DNA of 10,096 bases, from contig QHUV01000111.1 of the NCBI GenBank assembly GCA_003222065.1, positions 1-10,096 of the forward strand, read 5' to 3'. The notes beneath the pieces are model-generated. The model did no database searches. It was not told the DNA's origin and saw nothing but the letters and a program-made list of their open reading frames with translations. Every line of letters starts with the position of its first letter. Position 1 is the first letter of the stretch. This DNA is from Gemmatimonadota bacterium. Its GTDB lineage: Bacteria > Gemmatimonadota > Gemmatimonadetes > Gemmatimonadales > Gemmatimonadaceae. Made by a program: the position numbers and the translations under genes. Shown here piece after piece: positions 1 to 7,226 of this stretch.

Positions 1-307
1 CGCCGAGCGTCGCGTAGCCGTAAGTGTACGCGCTTCCGGCGATCGGAATCATCGCCGCGAATTCGGCGTAACAGAGGCCCGCGAAAAGGCAACCAACACC
101 GGCGAGCACGAACGAGAGTACGACGGCCGGTCCCGCATACTGCGCTGCGGCCGTGCCAGTTAGAACGAAAATTCCGGCGCCTATGATTGCACCGATGCCT
201 AGCGTCGTGAGATTGAGCGCACCGAGGGCGCGACGGAGCGTGTGTTGTCCTTCAGACGCGGCTTCCTGCTGGAGCAGTGAAATGCTCTTCGTCGACAACA
301 AACCCAT
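1..307 (-). CDS. APC-family amino acid permease, N-terminal fragment (runs off left edge)
   Basis: The reverse strand from ATG at 307-305 reads without a stop for 102 codons to the window edge. After a cytoplasmic N-terminus of about 30 residues (MGLLSTKSISLLQQEAASEG, then an Arg-containing stretch) comes the first-helix signature GIGAIIGAGIFVLTG, typical of amino acid/polyamine/organocation permeases, most like the cationic amino acid transporter (CAT/YfnA) branch. A second hydrophobic helix follows (AGPAVVLSFVLAGVGCLFAG), then the conserved CYAEFAAMIPIAGSAYTYGY block. The glycine-rich GAGIF break is where this fold binds the substrate backbone. A GGAGAA ribosome site (312-317) lies just upstream. 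The protein should be an inner-membrane amino acid importer; the substrate cannot be told from this fragment. It lies downstream of guaB on the same strand, separated by the heptamer hairpin array. Confidence 0.92.
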   Translation of the reverse strand, partial: MGLLSTKSISLLQQEAASEGQHTLRRALGALNLTTLGIGAIIGAGIFVLTGTAAAQYAGPAVVLSFVLAGVGCLFAGLCYAEFAAMIPIAGSAYTYGYATLG

Positions 308-396
308 TGGATTCTCCGGGGGGAAGCGCACCTGTTGTATACAGCGGCGCAACGCGTGAAGTTCGCCGTGCGCCGTCCTGATTGTCAAGGGAGAAG

Positions 397-445
397 AGGT
401 GCTAGGTGACAGGTGCTAGGTGACAGGTGCTAGGTGCTAGGTGCT
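397..445. repeat. Seven tandem heptamers, AGGTGCT with AGGTGAC variants
   Basis: Seven consecutive 7-bp units run from 397 to 445. In plus-strand order they are AGGTGCT, AGGTGAC, AGGTGCT, AGGTGAC, AGGTGCT, AGGTGCT, AGGTGCT. The first four alternate as a 14-bp compound unit and the last three are identical. The array sits between the guaB stop codon and the permease gene, outside any coding region, and continues into an inverted copy (see the stem-loop entry). The period of 7 is not a codon multiple. Its function is unknown. Confidence 0.95.
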
Positions 446-480
446 AGTGACATCTCCCTAGCACCTAGCACCTAGCACCT
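425..480. repeat. Perfect 23-bp stem-loop built from heptamers
   Basis: The arm at 425-447 (three AGGTGCT units plus AG) is the exact reverse complement of the arm at 458-480, with a 10-nt loop (TGACATCTCC, 448-457). The stem begins 3 bp past the guaB TGA stop (484-486), so it would form at the 3' end of the guaB transcript. No U tract follows on either strand, so it is not a standard intrinsic terminator. It could protect the mRNA 3' end, work with Rho, or be a REP-like mobile extragenic palindrome. The structure is directly visible; the role is inference. Confidence 0.93.
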
Positions 481-483
481 CAC

Positions 484-2112
<1,629 letters not shown>

Positions 2113-2132
2113 TTAGCAACTACTCGAGGCAG

Positions 2133-2154
2133 AAAAAAACCTGATCACGGATCA
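2133..2154 (-). terminator. Weak terminator-like hairpin after the DUF1232 gene
   Basis: On the minus strand TGATC-CGT-GATCA (2154-2142) can form a 5-bp stem, followed by GG and seven T residues (2139-2133). It lies 13 bp past the stop of the DUF1232 gene and before guaB. The stem is short and AT-containing, so termination would be leaky at best. Confidence 0.4.
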
Positions 2155-2167
2155 CCCGCGCACATGC

Positions 2168-2623
2168 CTAACGGCCGATGACGCGCAGGCGGCGGCGAAT
2201 GCGTCGTGGCAGGAAGAACGCCGCCGCGGCAAGCGCGCCACGAAGGTTCAGGTCGGCCAGGTCCTGGGCGTCGCCTCCCCAGTGATCGAGCAAAACCAGT
2301 CGACCTGCATTCGAGATCAATCGCTGAAGAGCGATGACCAGCAGATAGACATCGTCGACCTCGCCGATAAACGGAATGAAGTCGGGAATGAGGTCGACCG
2401 GCGTGATGATATAGGCGATCGCGCCGAAGACGAGCAACTTGTCGACAGTTGCGACACGACGATCGGTAATCAAGCCGAAGAGCAGCCGTACGAAGTTCGG
2501 AAGCTGCCGGATGTAGTGCATCACCGTGCGCTTCGCGCCACTGCGCGGCGCCTTCTCCGTTGGCGCGCTCGCGGCGCGGTTCGCATGTTGGGCTGTCTGT
2601 CGGCGTCGTGTCGCGGTAGCCAT
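2168..2623 (-). CDS. DUF1232 (YkvA-type) membrane protein
   Basis: A 151-residue protein. Residues 1-33 are basic and low in complexity. Residues about 45-105 carry the DUF1232 core: a helix with DRRVATVDKLLVFGAIAYII, then the signature TPVDLIPDFIPFIGEVDD (74-91), then a hydrophobic helix VYLLVIALQRLI. The family motif SPIDLIPDFIP is matched almost exactly. The family is small, membrane-associated and of unknown biochemical role. The tail is basic (PRRIRRRLRVIGR). The start ATG (2623-2621) overlaps the upstream stop as ATGA, and a strong GGAGGAG lies in the last codons of the upstream gene, so translation is probably coupled. The DUF identity is firm; no function is claimed. Confidence 0.88.
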   Translation of the reverse strand: MATATRRRQTAQHANRAASAPTEKAPRSGAKRTVMHYIRQLPNFVRLLFGLITDRRVATVDKLLVFGAIAYIITPVDLIPDFIPFIGEVDDVYLLVIALQRLISNAGRLVLLDHWGGDAQDLADLNLRGALAAAAFFLPRRIRRRLRVIGR

Positions 2624-3054
2624 CAGAGTTTCTCCTCCCCACTCCCGGGGACTCGGGTGTCGCGCGCTGGTGACGATGCCTCTTGAGCAGGCGGCGCCTC
2701 GACTGGTGCCGTCGGTACCGCTGGCGACGAAGCCGCTGGCGTCGCGCCCGATGTGCGAGTCGCGGTCACGATGTCATTCGCGACCGAACGCCCGGCAGCC
2801 AGCGCGCCGTTCAGTACGTTCGACGCGCGGTTCATGAGATTCATCGCCTCGGCAATCGTCGTCGCTGAGACCTTTCCGGCCCGTAAGCGATCCTCGACCG
2901 CCTCCGTGAATCGCGTGAATGCCGTCGTGCCAGAAGACTGTTTTTCCGCGTATTTCGATTCGAGAAACTCGACGTAATCCAGGATTTGATAGCCGCGTTC
3001 ATCGGCCAGCGTGTCCAGTTTTCGCACGATGCGGTCGCGAAGGTGCTCGTTCAT
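2623..3054 (-). CDS. Hypothetical helical protein with Ala/Pro-rich tail
   Basis: A 143-residue protein that I do not recognise with certainty. Residues 1-40 (MNEHLRDRIVRKLDTLADER, then GYQILDYVEFLESKYAEK) resemble the short helical N-terminus of DUF2281-like antitoxin-type proteins (a leucine-rich helix followed by a [IV]LDYVEFL helix), but no toxin partner is nearby. Residues 45-95 are predicted helical by composition (AVEDRLRAGKVSATTIAEAM, then NLMNRASNVLNGALAAGRSV). Residues 100-143 are an Ala/Pro/Ser/Thr-rich, probably disordered tail ending GEEKL. There is no signal peptide or membrane segment. The start was chosen at ATG 3054 because GAGGA lies 9 nt upstream; an extension to 3213 would run through the terminator region. 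It is coupled to the DUF1232 gene by an ATGA overlap, so the two products probably act together. Confidence 0.72.
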   Translation of the reverse strand: MNEHLRDRIVRKLDTLADERGYQILDYVEFLESKYAEKQSSGTTAFTRFTEAVEDRLRAGKVSATTIAEAMNLMNRASNVLNGALAAGRSVANDIVTATRTSGATPAASSPAVPTAPVEAPPAQEASSPARDTRVPGSGEEKL

Positions 3055-3063
3055 TGATTGCGG

Positions 3064-3068
3064 TCCTC
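3064..3068 (-). promoter_or_regulatory. Ribosome binding site deciding the 3054 start
   Basis: The minus strand reads GAGGA at 3068-3064, 9 nt before ATG 3054. It supports this start over the in-frame upstream one at 3213, which would translate through the terminator hairpin. Confidence 0.65.
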
Positions 3069-3129
3069 GTAGAGAGTCGCAGGCGACGCGACATGTCGCC
3101 GCGAGATGTGGGGTGCGAGCTTCATGCCG

Positions 3130-3170
3130 AAAATAGAAAAGTCGTCGCATTCGAACCGCGCGACGACTTT
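3130..3170 (-). terminator. Intrinsic terminator of the M15 peptidase operon
   Basis: A perfect 11-bp inverted repeat (AAAGTCGTCGC at 3138-3148, GCGACGACTTT at 3160-3170) with an 11-nt loop. Read on the minus strand, the stem is followed by a U-rich run (TTTTCTATTTT, 3140-3130). It lies about 50 bp past the stop of the M15 peptidase gene ending at 3223. The tract on the plus side is only three T, so termination should act mainly on minus-strand transcripts. It separates the cell-wall block from the small coupled gene pair. Confidence 0.82.
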
Positions 3171-3222
3171 GAACGTTCTGCTCAGGCCCTTTTGGCAAGC
3201 CTCGCAACGGCATGACCCGCGC

Positions 3223-4281
3223 TCAGCCCCGCCAGCGTGACCGGTGCCCGCGTGCGTCGATGTGAACATAGGGCGTACGGTAGCGATCGCTCGTATAGAT
3301 ACCAAGACCGCCGACGAGGTCCGGATGCATCTCCTCTACAGAATCGACGGCGCTGGCGACGATACGACTGTCTGACCGCGTAATGCGTCCATCGCCGTCA
3401 GCATCGATCACGATATCCGCAGCGTCGCCATACTGGTGGCGGCTGTCGCGAGCAGCACGTTCTACCTGAGCGTTGTGGGCCGGCGTGCGGAAGCCTGAAT
3501 GCACGTCGAGCGCCGCCATCGACTCGGGTGACACACCGCGCATCTTGGCGACTTCCGCGACGACCAGCTCGAGCTTGTCCAGGAGACGCGGATTGAGGGC
3601 GACGTACTTCGGCCAGACTTCCGCCTGGCCGTCGTGTGTGATGAAGTCGCCGAGGTGAAAATGCTTGCTCACGCTGAGCCGCACGTCGCCTTGGCTAACC
3701 TGGAGAAAGCCTTCGGGCTCGTCGTGCCCGCCGAGGCGCTCGGCCAAATACGTGCCTATATGGTAGCCGTTCAGCACTCCGGCGGCCTTCTCGGCGAACG
3801 GGACCATCACCGCGAGCGTGGGCTCGCTGACTCGCTCCCTCGTGATGACGGTCGAGTCCTGAGCCCTCGACTGATGGAGGAGAACTAACTGGTAGAAGCC
3901 AGCCCGGGGCGGAGCAACGATTGTGGCGCCAGCAAGCGGCACCGGCTCAGTGACCGCCTCGCCGTCCGCGACGGCCGCCCATTGGTACTGAAGTCCGGTG
4001 GGGTCTTCAGCGACAGCGAGGGGAAACTCGATTTCCTGTCCTGGCAGTGAGAAACGTAGCTTGACCTCGCGACTCGTACCGAAAGCATCCGCGGAGGCCC
4101 AAGCGTGTGGTCTCACAAACTGGGCGAAGGGATTGTGCGGTGCATCGGGCGCGTGCACGAACTGCATGGCCCCAATCGCCGCCGCGCCAAAAATTGTTCG
4201 CGATGCCCAGATCGCGCCGCGCGCGGCCCTCCGGCGCCTGGAGATTGTGGGTGCCGATGCCGGCCGCTCTGCGGCCGGCAT
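3223..4281 (-). CDS. Membrane-anchored M15-type peptidase (D-Ala-D-Ala carboxypeptidase-like), paralog 2
   Basis: A 352-residue protein. An Arg-rich start (SRRRRAARGAIWASR) precedes one hydrophobic stretch (about 27-43), suggesting a signal anchor with an extracytoplasmic body. Residues 70-140 look beta-rich. The catalytic part begins near KHFHLGDFITHDGQAEVWPK. It has HSGFRTPAHN (261-270), then SRHQYGDAADI with HxxGxAxD zinc ligands His282 and Asp289, and the third ligand His340 in YVHIDARG. This is the M15 subfamily A/YcbK-like pattern of peptidoglycan peptidases. Between ligands two and three lies DADGDGRITRSD (293-304), an exact EF-hand/dockerin-type calcium loop. The start ATG 4281 overlaps the upstream stop (TGATG), with GGGGGAG 6 nt upstream. 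The exact bond cut is unknown. Confidence 0.85.
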   Translation of the reverse strand: MPAAERPASAPTISRRRRAARGAIWASRTIFGAAAIGAMQFVHAPDAPHNPFAQFVRPHAWASADAFGTSREVKLRFSLPGQEIEFPLAVAEDPTGLQYQWAAVADGEAVTEPVPLAGATIVAPPRAGFYQLVLLHQSRAQDSTVITRERVSEPTLAVMVPFAEKAAGVLNGYHIGTYLAERLGGHDEPEGFLQVSQGDVRLSVSKHFHLGDFITHDGQAEVWPKYVALNPRLLDKLELVVAEVAKMRGVSPESMAALDVHSGFRTPAHNAQVERAARDSRHQYGDAADIVIDADGDGRITRSDSRIVASAVDSVEEMHPDLVGGLGIYTSDRYRTPYVHIDARGHRSRWRG

Positions 4282-5261
4282 CAGGATCTCCCCCAACGTG
4301 CGCGCCAGCCGCGCACGTCGACATGAGCGAAGGGTCCGTGGTTGCGCGTGCCGCGATAGACGCCGACTCCGCCGGCAAGCTCTGGATGTTCCTTCTCGAC
4401 CTGCTCGACGGCGTGCAGAATCATCTTCGCATCGCGCGAGTCCACGCGGCCGTCGTGGTTCAGGTCCGCCATCCGGCCACTGCCATTGTCGATGTAGACG
4501 TCGGCGGCGTCGCCATACATGTGCCGACTGAGCTCGGCGCGACCGCCGACCCTCCCGCCGTGTCGGTTATACCACGGCGTGCGGAATCCGCTCATTACCG
4601 CCATATGCTGCACTTTGGCGCCGTTCTCCTGAAGCTTGGCAATGACCAATTCGAGCTTGTCGACGAGATCTTCATTCAGGACGAGGAACTTGGGCCAAAC
4701 GTCTCGCTGATCGTGGGTCAGAAAATCGGCGAGCCTGAAGTGCTCCGAGATCTGCATGTTCACGTTCTCGGTGGTGACCTCGATGAAGCCGTCTGGATTC
4801 TCGTAAGCGTCAGTCGTTAAGCGGCCTCGCTCGCTTGGCCAGAACCCGATTCGGTAGGCGCCAACGCGCCCCTTCTGCTTGTCGGTGAATGGGCGCAGAG
4901 CAATGAAAGTGAATGGGTGCGCGAGAATACTGTCGGGAAGCAGGTAGAGACCCGGGCGCTCCACCGCGGAGTCACCGAACAGGCGTGCAAACAACGGCAG
5001 GGCGAGCGTGGCGCGGGCGCGGGTGACGAGCCTCATGAGGAGCTTACCGCTTCGACCACGCAGAGAGTCGTCGATCAGTCGAAGGTTGCTGGTCCGAGAG
5101 CTTGCGGTCGCGCTCGGCACGGAATCATGGGTCATGACGGATGGCCGGGTCGCAGGCGCACCGAACGCCAAGGCCGGCGCGGTCGCAGCGCCGATCACGA
5201 TGCCGAGGCATAGCAGTGTGAGCGCGGCGCGGATAACGCCGACTCGACCGGAAACCGGCAT
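4281..5261 (-). CDS. Secreted M15-type peptidase (D-Ala-D-Ala carboxypeptidase-like), paralog 1
   Basis: A 326-residue protein with a clear signal peptide (IRAALTLLCLGIVIGAATAP, likely cut after PALA near residue 32), so it acts outside the cytoplasmic membrane. A linker and an Arg-rich helical stretch (60-95) precede the domain shared with its neighbour: PF.DK..G..GAYRIG (124-139), NPDGFIEV, SEHFRLADFLTHD (172-184), VWPKFLVLNEDLVDKLELV, MSGFRTPWYN (223-232), SRHMYGDAADV with zinc ligands His247 and Asp254, and FAHVDVRG with His313. Between them is DLNHDGRVDSRD (266-277), matching the calcium loop D-x-N-x-D-G-(x)5-D. AGGAGG (5278-5273) lies 11 nt before ATG 5261. It overlaps the next paralog's start by 1 nt. 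The expected substrate is the peptidoglycan stem peptide; this is family knowledge, not shown here. Confidence 0.88.
   Translation of the reverse strand: MPVSGRVGVIRAALTLLCLGIVIGAATAPALAFGAPATRPSVMTHDSVPSATASSRTSNLRLIDDSLRGRSGKLLMRLVTRARATLALPLFARLFGDSAVERPGLYLLPDSILAHPFTFIALRPFTDKQKGRVGAYRIGFWPSERGRLTTDAYENPDGFIEVTTENVNMQISEHFRLADFLTHDQRDVWPKFLVLNEDLVDKLELVIAKLQENGAKVQHMAVMSGFRTPWYNRHGGRVGGRAELSRHMYGDAADVYIDNGSGRMADLNHDGRVDSRDAKMILHAVEQVEKEHPELAGGVGVYRGTRNHGPFAHVDVRGWRARWGRS
4288..4294 (-). promoter_or_regulatory. Ribosome binding site for the downstream M15 gene
   Basis: The minus strand reads GGGGGAG at 4294-4288, 6 nt before ATG 4281, inside the last codons of the upstream M15 gene. It favours ATG 4281 over the in-frame TTG at 4296 and implies coupled translation of the two paralogs. 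Confidence 0.7.
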
Positions 5262-5595
5262 GATCGGAAGAACCTCCTAAGGCAGGACGACCAGCGGAGG
5301 GTGGGGATAGCCGCCGACGTAAACCACGCTACGTCGATGAGTTAGGAAAGCTCAGCGACGTGGGACACGATTGTCTGGTGGCGTGGAGTGCCAGTGGCAC
5401 CCCACGCCCTTGTTGCGGCACAACTTAACAGGATTGGCCGCCAAAGCATTAGACGTCTCGGCAGGAAAAATCGTTGCAGACTGACCGACCGGCCAGTTCG
5501 AGGCTGATAGACCCGCGTGGAATCCGCCGCGTGCGGCTGGGGTTCCACGTGCTTCACACAAGACCTGGCCGCTGCAGCTTTGCGCGCTGGAACGG
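5262..5595. other. Structured 334-bp intergenic region between L,D-transpeptidase and M15 genes
   Basis: No credible gene is present. It contains three inverted repeats. The first is CGACGTA/TACGTCG (5315-5321 and 5330-5336, 8-nt spacer). The second is a two-part hairpin at 5380-5408: outer GGCGTGG/CCACGCC, one A-C mismatch, inner GTGCC/GGCAC, 3-nt loop. The third is a bipartite hairpin at 5515-5550: outer GCGTGGAA/TTCCACGT with one G-T pair, inner GCCG/CGGC. None has a U tract, so none is a normal terminator. The sequence could hold the leader and operator of the M15 pair and the processed 3' end of the transpeptidase mRNA. No convincing -35/-10 pair was found. Confidence 0.5.
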
Positions 5596-6456
5596 CTAGT
5601 AGATGTACACTGGCGTGCCGACAGGCACGATGTTGAAAAGCGTCTCGATATCTTCGTTACGCAGCCGCACGCAGCCGTGACTGACCGAGCGGCCAATGGA
5701 GTTTGGGTCGTCCGTTCCGTGAAGTGCGTAGCCATCACCGAGGTTCAAACGGAAGGTGCCGAGCACTCCCTTGTACTTGCGCTGTCGTGTGCCATATGGC
5801 GGAATGATGATATTGCCGTTGGCCATGATCTCTTTGCCTTCGGTCGCCTCTAGCGGCTGCATCCGGCCATCGGCCGTGCGCTTTACGACGTCGCTCCCAT
5901 CCACGGTGATCTGGCTGCCGTCGGCGAGAGGGATGCTCTGGCCACGGCTCAGGTGAACCAGCCCCAGCCCGCGCTTTTGTGCTTGCTCTACGAAATGCCA
6001 ATCCGGGGGAACCCATTCCGGATCCTGTTCCTTGGATTCGACCAGCAAGCGCCCCCGGGGCGTCTCGAAGCGCCAGTGGCTTCCGCCGCCGCTTTTCTCG
6101 AGGATTTTGCCGCTCCCGGTCGCAACCTGCGTGGTGAACAGCGTCGAGTCGGCGAGCTTGAACCAGATTCGATGATCGGCGATCGAGACGACCACGTAGG
6201 GCTTGTCGCGAGTGGGCGCATCCGGACTACTCGCCAGCATCTTGTTCAAGCTGTCGCTGGACTCGCCAATCTCGCGTCGAATTTGGTCGAGGAGCCCCGT
6301 GTTGTGGTTGTACACGATGCGACTGATGTCGCGGCGGTAACGAATGTCGAGGGTGTTGGCGAACAACAGCGTGCTGGCGACGCTGACGATGACGACGGAT
6401 GCAATGAGGATCCAGGCGATCCTCCCACCACTGCGAACGAACCGAATCAAGCCCAT
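5596..6456 (-). CDS. L,D-transpeptidase (YkuD/ErfK family), membrane-anchored
   Basis: A 286-residue protein. It has one N-terminal membrane helix (about 13-34, IAWILIASVVIVSVASTLLF) after a short basic start, a helical stalk (38-80), and then the YkuD domain (from about PYVVVSIADHRIWFKL, residue 86, to the end). The catalytic signature is complete: His246 in YALHGTDDP, then Ser259-His260-Gly261-Cys262 in SVSHGCVRLRNEDI. Cys262 should be the nucleophile that forms 3-3 cross-links in peptidoglycan or attaches proteins to it, in the periplasm. ETPRGRLLV and EWVPPDWHFV are conserved blocks before the catalytic region. It starts 22 bp after the stop of the degenerate YkuD gene, with only a weak GCGAG ribosome site, so the two are probably co-transcribed. 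Confidence 0.93.
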   Translation of the reverse strand: MGLIRFVRSGGRIAWILIASVVIVSVASTLLFANTLDIRYRRDISRIVYNHNTGLLDQIRREIGESSDSLNKMLASSPDAPTRDKPYVVVSIADHRIWFKLADSTLFTTQVATGSGKILEKSGGGSHWRFETPRGRLLVESKEQDPEWVPPDWHFVEQAQKRGLGLVHLSRGQSIPLADGSQITVDGSDVVKRTADGRMQPLEATEGKEIMANGNIIIPPYGTRQRKYKGVLGTFRLNLGDGYALHGTDDPNSIGRSVSHGCVRLRNEDIETLFNIVPVGTPVYIY

Positions 6457-6478
6457 CTTGTATGCTCGCCGTTAGGCA

Positions 6479-7225
6479 TCAATAGAAGTAGACCGTCATT
6501 CCGGCTTTGAGATTCGCCGCAATCGCCTGTAAGTCGGCGGCGCGCGTGCGAATGCTTCCAGGAAGGACGTACGTCGAATCGTTGAGCGGGCCCACTGTCG
6601 GCAAGGAATAGATCACCGTGCCGCCCACGAGAACCACCGCGGCTGGTCCGAGCGCCCCTTTCAGCGCGCGACTGGCGGGAAGCGCGAGCTTGCGGTCCGT
6701 ATAGACCCAGGCGGGCACCTCCCAGGCATCCGATGCGCCGAGGATGCGCTCGACGGTACGGGTGCCTCGCGGAGCCACCATGTACACGGTGTCCGGCGGC
6801 GTACCGACACGTCGCTCGGGCCCGACCTGAACCGGCATCTCGCGAAGCAAGGCGCCCTCTTGCTCCAGATACATGACGCCGCTGTCGACGGGAATGGCGA
6901 GGTGAAGCTGTTTGTCGATCTGTGCCTGCCGCCTAACGAGCTCGATCATCATCCGAACCTTGTTCTGCTCGTTCGAAAGGATCGCGTCGGCCTGTTGCCG
7001 TTGGAGCGCCGACATGCTTTCCCGAAGGCGCGCGTCCTCGTCGACGTAGCGCCCGCGCTTCCGCACCAGCCAAACGTCGAGTGCGATCAGGACGACGAGC
7101 GCAAACCCCATCGTTGTGAGAATGCCCGGATACGCGCGCCGAAATTCGCGCCAATGCGGTCGGCGGCGTTCCGGAAATTGCGGACGCGGCGGAGTGGTGA
7201 AGAGCTCGGGCGTTTGTTGTTCCAT
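6479..7225 (-). CDS. Membrane-anchored degenerate YkuD (L,D-transpeptidase-like) protein lacking the catalytic Cys
   Basis: A 248-residue protein with a Pro/Arg-rich cytoplasmic start (1-33), one membrane helix (about 35-54), a probable coiled coil (60-108, Gln/Arg/Leu-rich) and a C-terminal domain. That domain follows the neighbouring transpeptidase in order: VAPRGTRTVER...WEVPAWVYTD matches ETPRGRLLVES...WVPPDWHFVE; the end, YSLP...VLPGSIRTRAADLQAIAANL...GMTVYFY, matches YALH...SHGCVRLRNEDIETLFNI...GTPVYIY. The catalytic His is replaced by Pro209, and the HGC triplet reads Pro222-Gly223-Ser224, so a Cys-based transpeptidase mechanism is not possible as read. It is probably a pseudoenzyme, regulator or binding partner of the adjacent enzyme. 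I made this homology call by eye from one neighbour. Its start (ATG 7225) has no clear ribosome site and lies next to the damaged 5' end of the gpmI gene. Confidence 0.75.
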   Translation of the reverse strand: MEQQTPELFTTPPRPQFPERRRPHWREFRRAYPGILTTMGFALVVLIALDVWLVRKRGRYVDEDARLRESMSALQRQQADAILSNEQNKVRMMIELVRRQAQIDKQLHLAIPVDSGVMYLEQEGALLREMPVQVGPERRVGTPPDTVYMVAPRGTRTVERILGASDAWEVPAWVYTDRKLALPASRALKGALGPAAVVLVGGTVIYSLPTVGPLNDSTYVLPGSIRTRAADLQAIAANLKAGMTVYFY

Positions 7226-7226
7226 C

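Noticed and set aside
383..388. Perfect -35 hexamer TTGACA on the minus strand upstream of the permease
   Set aside because: No acceptable -10 hexamer lies 16-19 nt downstream (best is GAACTT), so it cannot be supported as a promoter.
397..480. CRISPR-like array
   Set aside because: Units are 7 bp and contiguous, without spacers or cas genes.
2145..2642. Alternative minus-strand frame over the DUF1232 gene
   Set aside because: It is a shifted frame of a recognised domain with a low-complexity Arg-rich translation.
3138..3170. tRNA-like T-loop (GGTTCGAA) within the terminator loop
   Set aside because: No acceptor, D or anticodon arms surround it; the hairpin with a U tract explains the sequence.
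5342..5738. Open frames in the gap after the transpeptidase (5342-5557 and 5352-5738, minus)
   Set aside because: No family resemblance, one overlaps the transpeptidase in another frame, and the region is dominated by inverted repeats.
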